From positions 367,002,605 to 367,066,604 of the forward strand of contig OX422216.1 in the NCBI GenBank assembly GCA_949130495.1: a DNA stretch of 64,000 nt, given 5' to 3'. The stretch comes from Sambucus nigra. Lineage: Eukaryota; Streptophyta; Magnoliopsida; Dipsacales; Adoxaceae. The translations under genes were made by a program, and so were the position numbers. Position 1 is the stretch's first letter. Each line of letters starts with the position of its first letter. Under the pieces are notes generated by a model, which saw nothing but the letters and a program-made list of their open reading frames with translations, had not been told where the DNA came from and ran no database searches. Of this stretch, positions 46,938 through 58,969 are shown in pieces.

Positions 46938-49244
46938 CATTGCTAGTCCTCGAGCAATAAGATAGAGAGAAAGAGAAAGATAAGTAACCAAAAGTGTACC
47001 ACTTTCGCGGGCACTTGCGATTGCACTTAGCATGTGCAACAAGCCTTTAAACCTATAGGTTGCCCTACAGGACGAGTTGTGTCTCGTGAGGGTTTGCAGG
47101 GAATATACCCACAAAATTCATATTTGCAAAATGATTTATTTGAAAGGCAGTCAATCTCTTATTAGACATAGAATAATCGCACAATCCATCACATGAGAAA
47201 TATTTTCAAAAATACAAGATAGAATTTGTAAAAGTTTAAGCTAAGTAAATACTCAAGGCACATCCTTCCTAGAACTCAACGTGTGTAGTGTGAATCAGTC
47301 AAAACGGGTCGAGAATCATAAGAGTAATTCCTAGATTGCCTTGTCGGAATCAACGTTTCAACTTCAAATCTCACTAGATATATCACTCTCAAATGAACTC
47401 TCGAGATATGGGTCAGTGTATCGCTCTTGTGTGTGAGGAGGTGAGTAAATGTAATCAAGTTCAAACGTCTCACACACATATAAGAAAGAACGAACAATTT
47501 GAAAGAAAAATGATCTCATGAAAGAATGCTAATCACTATAGTGAGAACGTCGAGTTATTCACCACGTTGACTTTCATTCGCCCGAACACCAAGGGGAAAT
47601 GTGGATGTATATGGGTGAGGGGGAAATGAGATGGGATATGATATGAAGGATAAAATGGATGGGATGAGGTAGGTAGGATAGTGATGTAGAATCGGGTGAT
47701 GATATGATGGATGGATGGTGGATATGCGATGTGAAATGTGAAATGGATGAAAAATGGATGCGAAAGAAGAGTGTATACACATTAGGCACAAATGTCTTTA
47801 TTTCAAAACTAACCACTAACTACTAACTACAAACTACTAACTACAAACTCTCTTTCTTTTCTTTTCTTTTCTCTCTTTTTTTTTTCTCTTTTTTTTCTAT
47901 ATTTTCTATTTTTGCTATTTTTTTGTTTCTCTTTTCCTTTTTTTTTTTTTTCTCTCACTTTTCAAACTAACACTTAAGACATCTACATTTGAAATCACAC
48001 TCTTTTATTTGAAAATGATGATGGATGATATATGAGTGAAATGATAAATGGATGGTGTGGGGAATGTATATGGATGGGAAAAATATGGAAAGATAATGGA
48101 AATGTAATGTGGGGGAAAAGTGGTAGGTGTATGGATGAAAATCCTAGTGATCGGGACAAATATCAAGACACGTGTTTCTTACAACTCGAAAGTGATGTCG
48201 TTCTCAGTGATCAATCAAAATTTTATGAAAGATAATGAGATCATGCAACAATTTAAAGTGCGGACCCAAACGAAGTTGAATCAACTTGTGACTCGGAGAT
48301 TGCGTAAAACACTCAAAAAGGGTGAAAGGCATAACTCTCACAAGCTAAAGTCTCTACTAGTGATCCTTAAGGTTCTCTTTAGAATTGTAGTACTCCTCAA
48401 CTCTAAACGTAATGACGTGATAAGTGCGCAAATTTTGTTGAGTCTAGGAATTCATGGTGCAAAATGCCTTGTTACGTATTACATAAGCTATTTAGAAAAA
48501 ATATTCTCTAGCTTGATTCCTAGACTTTTAGAAAATGGATGATTAAAAATTCACATCAATGAGTGAGATGAAAGAAACTGTGCGAAATTTTAAAAATCAG
48601 GTTTAAAAATCAAAATTTTTCAAAAGAGGCACGATTTTGATAAAATTCCCCACCCCCAAACGAAAAGGAACATCGTCCTCGATGTTAGGTAAAATGATTT
48701 TTAAAATTGAGAGCATAAGGTAGGAAAGAGATTACATGAATGAACCGCTAATTAAGTGGACATGTGAATGCAAGAGTAAACCTGAGTAAGTGATGTACAA
48801 GTCTATAAGCATGAGAAAGCATAGGGTGATGTGAAACACCACCCCCAAACAGGATAAGACTAGTACAAGAAACGCGGGCTGCCTCCCGGTAGCGCTAAGT
48901 TTAATGTCTTCAGCCAGACCGATGGAATCTCACCCTAAAGATAAGATCTATGAAAGCACGGGGTGGAAGAAAAATGGGTGATGAGAATCACCCCCAAACA
49001 AGACTGAAGCGTCAGTCTTGCTGGATCAGGGCTATAGAGGTCAATGCACTTGTATGGCAAAGTGCATCACGCGATGCAAAGCATCGGTGGACCATGGGTG
49101 GGTGGGGATTAAGGTGAGGGGGGAAAGGTATCGGTCACGGGCCTTGTTGAGCTTAAAGGTGAGGGCAACAAGGGCCCTATAAGCATGGTGCTCAAGTTGG
49201 TGAGGGAGGAAATATGGTTTGGTAAGTGGAATGGGATGGGGCTC
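46938..49244 (-). other. Non-coding 3' interior of the Tat-like element
   Basis: No long ORF is supported. It includes a pyrimidine-rich tract at 47846-47965, a GGATGG/GATGGATG-rich region at 47600-47760, and PPT-like CACCCCCAAAC words at about 48650, 48839 and 48988. The text GGGCTGCCTCCCGGTAGCGC (48877-48896) resembles stretches I know from plant Tat-like repeats. The 140-residue plus-strand ORF at 48120-48542 is antisense to the element and has no recognisable domain. Confidence 0.5.
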
Positions 49245-50863
49245 CTATAAATGACACGACCGTTCTATGAATGGGCGATGATAATGGTCGCGCCGTGACA
49301 TACCAGGGAGCTGTTGAGAAAAATTAACATCACAAGAGAGTGGTGTGCATGGAGGAATAAGCTCGATGTCACGGAAGTGGAGAGTGTCACCATAACTCTC
49401 GTGGATGGAGGATGGTTTCAAGTGAGGATCTAAAAATGTAGATGGAAATATTAAATGTGTAAAATCAAGATCCAAACCAGGTGGTGGGGTGGAAGGAACA
49501 ATGGGTGGGTCGGGTGGGACAAATGGTGTATCGGGTGGGATAAACGGTGTATCGGGTGGGATAAATGGTGGAGGAAGATGATCCAACTCAAGCGTGGGAG
49601 ACACACACTCATTGGGAGGAGTAAAGGAATACTCACAAGGGAGTGTGGTTTCTAAAGATGGAGTTGTCAACTTCTCCACAAGAGTAGCATCGGTAAATGG
49701 GGTGGGTGGATCAAACGAGGCACCAAGATCAGAGATAGAGGACTCACTAGAAATATCAGACTCAATGGGAGCCATGCATGGTGGGGAATCATCCATATCC
49801 GAATAGTTAGGAACTATCACGGATTCTATCTCGGGAAATTGGTGAGCACTCGTAGCCGGAGCGAACCTAAAAGATATGGTCATGTCAGAGACATAGGCAA
49901 TTGGGGCATAAGGTAAAAGCTCGGGCATGTTTTTGGATATCTCGGGAGTGGGAACCGCAATGATGGGTTCATAAGGACAGGGTGGGATTTGATCAGGCTC
50001 ACTAATGAAAGGTAAGTCAACACAATTGTCGACTTGGGACCCGGACCATGGAATGGTCTCAACTTCAAGATTCTCGGAGTGGTAGGGTTGGTCACACTCA
50101 AATTCTGTGTCACAAGGGGACACATCATCGTCACACTTGGTGGAAACAATGGGTGGGGTCATGGGAATATCCGACTCTCGCGCACACACCAATTCATTTA
50201 ACCTTTGTTCAAGCCTTTGGAGAGCTTGAGTTTGAATTGCTTGCTCTTGCTCAAGTATGAACTTTTGCAAGAGGGTTTCGAGAGTGGATGTGGATGAAGG
50301 TGTTGGTGGAATGATGGGTGGTGGTGGTGGGTGAGGTGGACACAACACGCTATAATCGGGAGTGTATGGAGAATACTCATATGAAGTGAGTGGGGTGGGG
50401 CCAAGTGCATCATACACGAAAGGATTGCTCTCGTGATGGACAGATGGTTGATACGCATGGGGTGCGTAGTGAGGGGACTGATCGTGACTGGGTGCACAAG
50501 GTTGCCATGACGACTGTTGGAACGTGTGAGGATCCACAACATCGGGTTGGGATACGTATTGCATGGAAGGGTGATCAAGCCTCCACGAATAGCTCGGGGA
50601 CTCACACAACTCGGGATTGGTTATATAGGGATAGTAAGCCGAGGTGGGTTCCGAAACAGTGTCATATGGATACACATGTTCCATGGTGGGTTTGTATGAA
50701 TAGGTGGTGCATGCATAGATGGGTTAAGAGTACCAACGGTACTCGTGAGAGAGGTGAAATCGTGAAGAATATCATAAAGAGACCGCTCGGGATTACTCTC
50801 ACACGTGTCACGTGTCAATGGAAAATGACCAAAGTAGTCCCGTAAAGGACGTTCTTCGGCCAT
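49245..50863 (-). CDS. Proline-rich gag-like protein of the Tat-like element (one frameshift)
   Basis: A 479-codon open stretch (50684-49245) starts MEHVYPYDTV. The true start is probably the ATG at 50863 (MAEERPLRDYFGHFPL), in a frame that shifts once near 50710, giving about 540 codons. The N terminus resembles the MA(E)xRxLRDY start of some Athila/Tat gag proteins. Residues 1-190 of the 479 are Pro/Tyr/Ser/His-rich. A coiled coil lies at about 135-170 (LETLLQKFILEQEQAIQTQA, LQRLEQRLNEL). The rest is acidic and Pro/Thr-rich, with four tandem FIPPDTP-like units near residues 370-400. No zinc knuckle, protease or pol motif is present. Its openness in a TE-rich region suggests recent selection or recent insertion. 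A gag role is inference; a novel accessory protein is possible. Confidence 0.6.
49490..49572 (-). repeat. 24-bp in-frame tandem repeat in the proline-rich ORF
   Basis: About three and a half copies of the plus-strand unit TATCGGGTGGGATAAA(C/T)GGTG, encoding Phe-Ile-Pro-Pro-Asp-Thr-Pro repeats. The unit is a multiple of three, so the frame is kept. Confidence 0.85.
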
Positions 50864-51949
50864 GAGGTGAGAAATATTTTTTTTGATTTTTTGAATTTTT
50901 TTTCAAAAAAGGAAAGAAATAAAATATTTTTGGGATTTTCTAAAAATTAAAGAAAGAAAATATTTTTGAATTTTTCTAAAATGAAAGAAAGAAAATATTT
51001 TTGGATTTTTTTGTGAAAAATAAAGGAAGGAAAATATTTTTGGATTTTTTTTTGAAAAATAAAGGAAGAAAAATATTTTTGAATTTTTGGATTTTTTTTT
51101 TTTTGAAAGAAAAGGTGGGGAAAAAATATGGACTCTTTGAATTGGACGGACTAACTAAAATCGACTACCAAAAAAAATGAATTGGACTCACACACAAGTC
51201 AAGAAAATTTCCTAACTAGCACATAGCCAATTTTTATCTTCAAATTTAGTGAGAGGGTAGTCCAATTTTAATTAAGTCCGTGGGCGATAAAAATCACGAA
51301 ATTATCTGAGTGATCGCCTTTGCAAAATTTTCTCCTATTGGGCCACCTAGTTGATTGATTTTAAATTTAATGATGGCTAGGGTAGCACACAATGATAAGC
51401 GAGTGAGTCGGGTGATGAAATCCCTTCTCGTGAGTGACCGGGTGTAGGTCTTAGTCAATTAATTCATCACACCATTCGAAAATAAATGCGAGAATAAAAT
51501 CAAATAAGAGCACACAAGAGCACACAAAAGAATTAACTCGCTAACAGGAGAGGCGCGAGGGTTTGAGAAATATACCTCCCACGGTTTTTACGCCGTGGGG
51601 TGCCGAAAATTTTGAGTCGACCGGGGGGAGAATACGCCAATCTCAGTCGTCCCCGGGAGTCCTACCGACCCAAGGTAGAGAGGCTTCTAAATTCTCGCCA
51701 ATGGACGCCCTCTCTCTACCTTGTCCGGTTTCCCTATCACGCTTGGCTTCAATTATTACAATTTTAAATGAAAAATAAATGGTGTCTCTAAGCACCGCAA
51801 TACAAGCCAAGAATGAAATAATCCTAAATACAAGCCTTCTAAAAATATAAAAATGGTACAAAAAAAATAAGAAAGTGCGAAAAATAAATGAAATACAAAA
51901 TGAAATCCGCTCCGAGCTTCACAATCCCAAGAACGGCAATGACGCCATT
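50864..51949 (-). other. Leader (5' UTR) of the Tat-like element
   Basis: From the ORF start to the primer site. 50878-51110 holds four to five copies of a 40-50 bp unit with (G/A)AAAGAAAATATTTTTGGATTTTT. 51240-51560 is plain AT-rich. 51560-51740 is GC-rich (CCCACGGTTTTTACGCCGTGGG is a 22-bp-span hairpin near 51577) and could be structured leader RNA. Next to the LTR the minus strand reads TGGCGTCATTGCCGT (51934-51948), a diverged tRNA-Asp primer site matching 12 of 15. Confidence 0.55.
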
Positions 51950-54632
51950 TGATAACTTGACTTTTCTACTTCCCCGGCAACGGCGCCATTTGATAAAAAT
52001 GACTTTTGCGTGTGGTCGTTGTTGGAAGCCAAGTTAGTCAAAACCTCACATACCTACAAATATAATAAACTCAAGTGTAGAGGTAAGTAAGGGTATCAAT
52101 CCACTTTCTAGGGAGTAAGCTAGAGACAAATTCAATTGCAATTCACTATTTATTTTCTTTTTGTGCTTTTTCACTTTTCTATTTTTTTTAGCTTTTTCAA
52201 TATTAAAACAAAAGGGTGAGGTGAGGTCTAAACTAAGCTAAACTAAATGTGAAATGAAAACTAACTAGAAAATGACTAAATAAAAAAATAAGGTCTAACA
52301 CTAAAATAAAAGATAAAGTGAGGTAAATAATTGTGAGAACAATCAAGGAGTGGGATTACACCACAAATTTTAATTATTCTAATTAATTAATTTAATTATT
52401 TGAATTCTCCCAAATTAATATTAAAATTACAAACCAACTCTCGTTGCAAGTGTAATTAGAATAGTAATCTTTTAGAAAGTTAAAATTAACACCCCACAAC
52501 TCTAGAAAATTAGATCTACACTCCTTTTAATTAATCACCCGCTAGGATCGATCAATTAGAATTTATGTCAATCTTCGAAATTAAATTTAGAGTTGAAATT
52601 CAAATGATAATACCCCACTTAAGAAACCCCTATCTCTAGTTCGAATCTAAAATGGGTATTATCACTAGAATTTCGATTTTCTCTCGAAAATCATTTACCC
52701 TCTCTCGAGGCGTAATTCTAAGGGTGAGGGATTAAAATTAACATTCAAAGGGATTTTTCAAGTGATTAAACTAATTAAAATACAATAACATCAAATAAGG
52801 GTTTTACCCCACCCCTTGAAAGGGGTTTTAGCCTAACATGGATTCAAACATACTAAACAAAGATTCAATAGGCATTTAATATATAAAAGAGTAGAGAGAA
52901 GAATAATCAAACCAATCTCTTGAATTTGACACTTTGAACTCTATTCTTGAATTTGAAGCATACACCCTCTAATTGAGCATCCAAGTATTGTGAAATAATA
53001 TGAGCACTAAATTAAATCTCTTACAATTTTTACACTCACAATAATCTAAAAATAAAAAAATGAAAAACTATTTACAAGGGAAAATTCTCTCTCTAATTTC
53101 CTATCTAAAGCTCTCTAATCTAGAATTGGCCTTGAGTCTTCATTATATATGCAATGGAGCAAATGGGCATAATGGTAAAAAGGTAGGGAGTGCATGTGGA
53201 AATGGGTGAGGTGACATGTGCATGGGGGTGTGAGGTGAGGATATTTGGAAAAAATCTGTTTTGGGTTGAGGGGTAATTTAGGAAAATAGCTTAAAGTGGT
53301 TGGTTAGGGGGTATAATAGGTATAATGGTTAAAAAGGTGGTTTAAGTCACATGGGTTAAATGGCACATGGGGATGCATTGTGACTTTGGCTTTGGAACTT
53401 TGCAGGTCGTGGCTTTGGGAGAAATGGTATTTTGGGTTTTCAAATGGGTTTAAATGGGTTTTGGGTTTGATTTGGAAAATGGGTATTGGGGATGGATTTT
53501 GGGTTTCAAGGATATGGGTTGATATGGTTATGGATCCGGGTTCAAATGGGTTGGTGATGAGTTGAGGAGAGAGAGAGAGGGGGTCGGGCTAGGCAGTCCG
53601 CCGGAGCTGCAGGGGGTCGCCGGACGCGGGTTGAGGGTGGAGAGGCCAGAGGTTTGAAGGGGCGCCGACCGGAGTGGATTCAGGCCGGAGTGATGGCAGT
53701 GGCGACGGGTCGGTAGAAACTGGGGTTGGAAGCTGGGGAGAGAGAGAGGGGTAATGAGGGCTGGGCACCGCCGGGTTAAGGAGGGCGGTGGCGAGCGCCG
53801 GAGCTGGCCGAGGTCGCCGGGGTTTTTTTTCGGGTTCTGTCGAGAAGGTGGATTAGCGCCGGAGAGGTGAGAGAAGCCGACGGTGGAGGGAAAACAAGGT
53901 CGCCGGAGGTCTGGGGTTGGGTATTAAGGGTATGTGAATGTGTGTTTAATTTGGACCCCTAAAAAAAATATAAACTAAACAAATAAAATTAATAAAAATA
54001 AAACTAAAATAAAAATAAAAATAAAATATAAAATCTAATTAAAAATAAAACAAATAAAAAATAATAAAAATAAAAGTAATAAAACTAAAAAAAATAAAAT
54101 CCTAAGCTATAAAATAAGTAAAAATATAAAATATATTAAATGAAAACCAAAGTCCTAAAAAAATGTAAAATATAATAAAATGAACTCCTAAAACTAATCC
54201 TAATAAAATAAAATAAAACTAAAAATTAATCAAAATCAAAATGAAATAAAATTATAAAAATAAAATAGAAAAATAAAAAATAAAATCTAAAAATTCTAAA
54301 ATAAACCTAAAATAAATCCTAAAAATAGAAAAGACTCAAACTAAAAATCTAAAAAATAATAAAATGACACAAATAAAACACACACAGGCTTGGGATAAGT
54401 TTGGTCTAGGTTTGGGCTCGGGTTAGGGTACGGGAGAGGAAATTGGGGTACAAGATAAGGGTATTTAGCTCCATTAAAACGCACAATTGCCTTGAAATAC
54501 GCGCTTGAACACCGCAACGTGCATTAAGCCTGCATATTTAACAATTAAGCGCATAAGACCCATATTACCGAGAAATAGCAACTAAAATACTACTATTCGG
54601 GGTATAAAATGTACAGTTTTGGGTGCTTATCA
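51950..54632 (-). repeat. 5' LTR of the Tat-like element
   Basis: 2683 bp, nearly identical to the left LTR except for a single 360-bp deletion at about 53917 between short GGTTG repeats. It has the same 41-bp extension (51950-51990). The primer-site copy in it (TCCCCGGCAACGGCGCCA, 51971-51988) is a perfect match to the tRNA-Asp 3' end including CCA. The short ORFs reading LWEKWYFGFSNGFKW occur in both LTRs and are not genes. Confidence 0.9.
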
Positions 54633-54637
54633 GAAGG

Positions 54638-56025
54638 AATAGGTTTAGGAGTGTTAGCCTTGGTAACAAAGTTAGCTAAAGGTTCAGATTCACCTTATTC
54701 ACATCCTATACCTTTTTCTCTCTTGATAACCTTTCTCCTTATAACCTAAAATCGGTCTGAGAAATAACTTTCCCATTATTTCGGAGTTATCCATAAGAGT
54801 GACCTTGACTTCTTGAGAGGCCTGGAGATCTTTCTCAAGTTTGACAATTTTTTCTTTGAGTGTTTTTCTAACCTCTAAGAATTCATGAATATTTTTAGAA
54901 ACATGAGAAAGAGAATTTGTCATGTCAATCTTTTCTTTACCTATAAAAATAAGTTCCACAAAAAGGTAATCTCATTCGCCTCGAGTTGACTAACTAAGGC
55001 CTATTTCGCTTTAAACCATTCTAAATCTTTTTCTAAATTCAACACCATAAAAGTTAACCGTTGATTACTCTTTTAAATTTCCACAGACTCGTTGTATAAC
55101 TCATAGTAGGTGGATTGAAAACCACTTTCATCAACATAACTTTCATTACCACCACCATCACTTCCTCGTGATTGATTCCGTAAAACTTCAAATTTTTCAT
55201 GCTAAAAAAATCAACATCAGAATGCGACATACTTGAAGATCTAGCATGACTCGTCATGAAGGCGATGAAGTTGTTTCTAGATGGACCAGAGTCATTGGAG
55301 TGTTCAGACTCATTGTCACTATTGCTAAGAGTAGCATTGTAAATGACTTTGCCTTTCCCGTGTCTCTTAAGCTTTGTGGGGCACTCACAGGCTATATGAC
55401 CTCGTCTCTCACACTCAAAACATGTTTCCAAATCATCCTTTTTAAAGTTATCTCTTTTAAATTTCTCACTTTTATACTTCTTTTGATCCTGATCATTAGA
55501 ACTACTATTTGATTGGTTTGTGTTTTTCTGACAATTTGATTTATCAAAGTTTGAATTTTTCCTTTTAAAATTGAGAAACATTTTGCATTTTTTTAACAAA
55601 TAAGGCCATATCATCAGGATCTATATCGGGCTCATTGGATTCAAACACCTCTTCTCTTTTAGATTTTATAGCAAATCCCTTATCTTTATTTTTATTATCT
55701 TTACGAAAAATGTCTAACTCATATGTTTGGAGATCACCTACATGCTCTTCGAGTTTTAAAGGATTTAATACACCTAAAGAATTACAAAAAATGACTTTAG
55801 CATTGAATTGGCTAAGGAGAAATCTAAGAATGTTCTTGACTACACTATTTTCAAGGATTTTAACACCTAGGTTGAAACATGAGTTAACTATATCTGAAAT
55901 ACGCGCATAAAACTCATTAAAAGTTTCAGACTCTTTCATGGTGATAGTTTCAAATAGAGTGGTAAGATTTTTAAGTTTGGACTCTTTAACTGCACTCGTT
56001 CCCTCATAAGTAACTTGAACAATTC
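54638..56025 (-). pseudogene. Ty1/copia gag (right part of the split element)
   Basis: The minus strand enters at 56025, directly beside the next LTR, with VKESKLKNLTTLFETI. It then reads FNEFYARISDIVNSCFNLG, LRFLLSQFNAKV and KLEEHVGDLQTYEL, the copia gag UBN2-type domain. At about 55410-55370 the zinc knuckle reads CFECERRGHIACEC, a full C-x2-C-x4-H-x4-C. After that comes a Ser/Asp/Glu linker and then coiled coil (54959-54699: LKEKIVKLEKDLQASQE). Stops and frame changes separate the pieces. Gag lacks its N-terminal third because a chromovirus inserted at 56025. The domain order and text fit the SIRE/Maximus branch. Downstream coding continues at 43875 beyond the nested Tat-like element. Confidence 0.88.
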
Positions 56026-58949
56026 TGTGACAACCCGCCTACTAAAATAAGAGGTGGCCATCCCAATACTCTAATAATCACAGGAATCATAGATGGTCCA
56101 TTATTAGCATCACTAGCATTAAAGTAATAGTACGAGATAACCACCAACTATTTTAGAAAACAGACTGTCAAGTGAAATTTGTAAGTTAAAATAAAAGCAC
56201 TTAGACAATCAAATTTACAAAGAAGGTGGATACCAAAAATCAACGGTTAACGTAATAACAATAATATATAAATAATAACTGAATAAGCTGTCGGTTAACA
56301 GATAAATACAAACAGGTTACACCGAGTATTATCGTTTAGTATCACAATGTAATAAATGAGTACAAAACATGGGCAACACGTCCAAATAAATAATTTGAAC
56401 ATAGCTAGAGTACAATGGATGGAAGCGTCTATAACGAATATCCTACAACATCTGCAAAATGCTATAGCTCCATGACAACTGGAAAGGAGAGCTCAATACG
56501 GTATTCCTTACAGAGGAGTACCTGAACGGACAAGGAATTCATGCAAAACAAAGAGATATAGACGAGTCAGGGCCCGGTTTGATATGATCACCATATGAAT
56601 AAAATGCATGACATTTAAGAGTATCTAATCATAATCATGAACGTAAATTTCTCTCATAATTAAATCATAAACTTTCTCACCTCTCGTACTAAAGGCACAA
56701 CCTAGCACAATAACAATGATAATGCTCAATATTAATATAAGCATGGGAGAACTCATCTACATTACTCAAGGAGACATCATTTCAACTATTCACAATTCTA
56801 CATCCATAGTTCCTTTTTCTCTTTAGGAAAATATGTGAATATCATTTCATTTCACAAAATATTTTGCCAATTCAATTTCATCTCATAACTTCTCATTTCC
56901 CTTCTTGCATCCAGGAAATGTATTTAACTTCCCATTTCCGTTCTTACTTCCAGGAAATGTATTTAAAGCAACTTTATTATCATAAAATGCTTTCACATCA
57001 ATAATGTCCCACATTATTATGAATAGTTATATTTCATATAATATATCAATTCTAAGATCGCCAGTCCGAGTTTCCCCACTGTGTGCGCCCCTAAATGGCT
57101 ATCATCTTCTAGGGCCTATCAAATAAGACAACCTGGGCAGCCTACAATGCGAGATGTCGGAAAGTGGCCATATACCTGTGAGTGAGTCATAACCACACCT
57201 AGAATTACACGACATCACAAAACAAGCATATATAATAACCGGTCATATGGTCGAGGACTATATTCACCCTGCATTCACTAGCCTGGGGACTTCACCTCAT
57301 ACGCGTAACTTCCCTTATGATAGCAATTTAGAGAGGTGTGTATATGTAAATTATCATTTACAAAAATCATTTTTCCAATTTGAAAACATTCACTTTTACA
57401 TTCACAAAACCATTTATACTAATTCATTAAGTACCAAATTTTAGAATATGCATTTCTTATTCTTAAAGTTATATCTTATTAATGACCTAGGGCCCGAAAT
57501 GCCATTATCCTCACACTAGCCTCCAAGAGTCCAAAACAATACCATAAATCATCAAAGTAAGTCTCCCTCAATAATAGTCTCCCAAAAGTCCCAACATTAT
57601 CATTTTTACTTTTCATTAATTCTAGGCTAACTTCCTATATCAAACAAAAATTAACCCATATGAACTAACCCTTGGGATAAGACCAATTACCCCCATGATA
57701 AGCAAGAGTATTAACCTCCCTAATGCAAACTACTAAGACCCTTTATTACTTCCTAAAGGAAGGTTACTAAGGCTTCAACCTAAAATAAAAGGACTCAAAA
57801 CAAATCTAGAAAAATCCATCAAAAACAGGGCTTCCGAATCGATTCGCTTAGGGCTGAATCGATTCGCCCCTGAATGCGAATCGATTCACCCAAAAACAAA
57901 TCGATTCGACGAGGAAACCAACTTACTGCCCCAGCCCGAATCGATTCTAACTTAACCCAAATCGATTCAGTTTCCTAGACCTATATCCGCCCCTGTAACC
58001 GAATCGATTCGCTTGGGAGCCGAATTGATTCAGCCTGGCAGAAATGCTCAATTTAGGCAACAGGTTTAAGAACCCTAAATTTCCCCAAACCCCCAAATCT
58101 TTAATTCCTCCAACATCAACAACAAATAATTCTACTAAATCATTGTTACACAATAACCAACAAATATATTCTCCTCAAACCAATTTAAATCAAAGATTAA
58201 GGGATTGAACACCAAAAACCCCCAAAACCCATATATGGTTTAAATCTCCAAAAAATAACTATACATGAAATTTATCACATTAAATCATATACTAGCAAGT
58301 TAGAAACTTGCCTCAAGTTTTTAGTCTCTTATTCTCTTCCCGTAGCAATGAATTCCATCTCCCATCTTCCATTTATCTCTTTTTTCTCCATTTATCCCAA
58401 GCTCTCTCTCCTCTCTCTCCCTCTCTCTCTCTCTCTCTCTCACTCTCTCTCTCTCTCTCGACTTATAACCTAAGAATGAGAAATAAAAGGGGTTGGAAGA
58501 CTTAAACGGGCCTTAAACATAAATTCCCCTCTTAAAATGTTGATACCCCATTAAAATGACTCGTAACTACATAATTGAGTCATAACGTGTCAAAAGTGCC
58601 TGAAACTCAAAAATAAAACTTGGCACTTATTTTAACTATCTCGACTATTATAAAACTAACCGCACCCTCTAAATTGGCATCTGGTGTACCGTATAACATT
58701 TTATGTCCCAATGTCATTTTAATTCATTAATTATGCTCAAATTTTAATATAAGTCATAACCATCGATTAAAATACAACAACACAATATAATGCTATTTAC
58801 TTTCCCATAACAGTAAATAGGCAAAACATGGTAAATATTATCTCTTAAATCACTTAAAATAATATTTACCCCAACTCCCACTATTTCATAAAATTAGCCC
58901 ATCGGGCAAAATAATATCAAATAGTCACTCAAAAGTCTGGGTTGTTAGA
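56026..58949 (-). repeat. 3' LTR of the truncated chromovirus
   Basis: 2924 bp. It is colinear with the LTRs of the 16205 element but clearly diverged. It has eight CGAATCGATTCG-type palindromes at 57834-58035 and an expanded (CT)n tract at 58405-58460. It ends GTTGTTAGA, where the family consensus is GTTGTTACA. Confidence 0.85.
57834..58035. repeat. Cluster of eight CGAATCGATTCG-type palindromes in the LTR
   Basis: Eight units in the same 4+4 grouping as in the 16205 element's LTRs. Spacer sequences differ considerably between the two copies, while the ATCGATT core is kept in nearly all units. Confidence 0.85.
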
Positions 58950-58953
58950 TACT

Positions 58954-58968
58954 CCCCCCCCCCCCCCC
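58954..58968 (-). other. Polypurine tract (15 G on the minus strand)
   Basis: A run of 15 C on the plus strand, four bases outside the LTR end, is the G-rich polypurine tract that primes plus-strand DNA synthesis. It is unusually long. Confidence 0.75.
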
Positions 58969-58969
58969 T

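Larger units (their letters stand above)
43876..54632 (-). mobile_element. Non-autonomous Tat/Athila-like LTR retrotransposon, 10.76 kb, TSD GAAGG
   Basis: Two long LTRs (43876-46919 and 51950-54632) flank a 5-kb interior. GAAGG lies on both outer sides (43871-43875 and 54633-54637), and the copia coding sequence is continuous across it. A polypurine tract (minus-strand TTTGGGGGTGGTG) lies next to the left LTR, and a tRNA-Asp-type primer site lies next to the right LTR, so the element points left. LTR start TGATAAGCACCC, a Gly-rich PPT and tRNA-Asp priming fit the Tat/Athila branch of plant Ty3/gypsy. The interior has one long proline-rich ORF and no sign of protease, RT, RNase H or integrase, so it must use enzymes in trans. 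The LTRs are very similar, so it is the youngest complete element here. Confidence 0.85.

Noticed and set aside
48120..48542. 140-residue plus-strand ORF in the Tat-like interior
   Set aside because: It runs against the element, has no recognisable domain, and starts in repetitive GGATGG sequence. It is too weak to call a gene.
50390..50845. 151-residue plus-strand ORF
   Set aside because: It is the antisense shadow of the proline-rich ORF; composition follows from the complement of Pro/Tyr/Ser codons.
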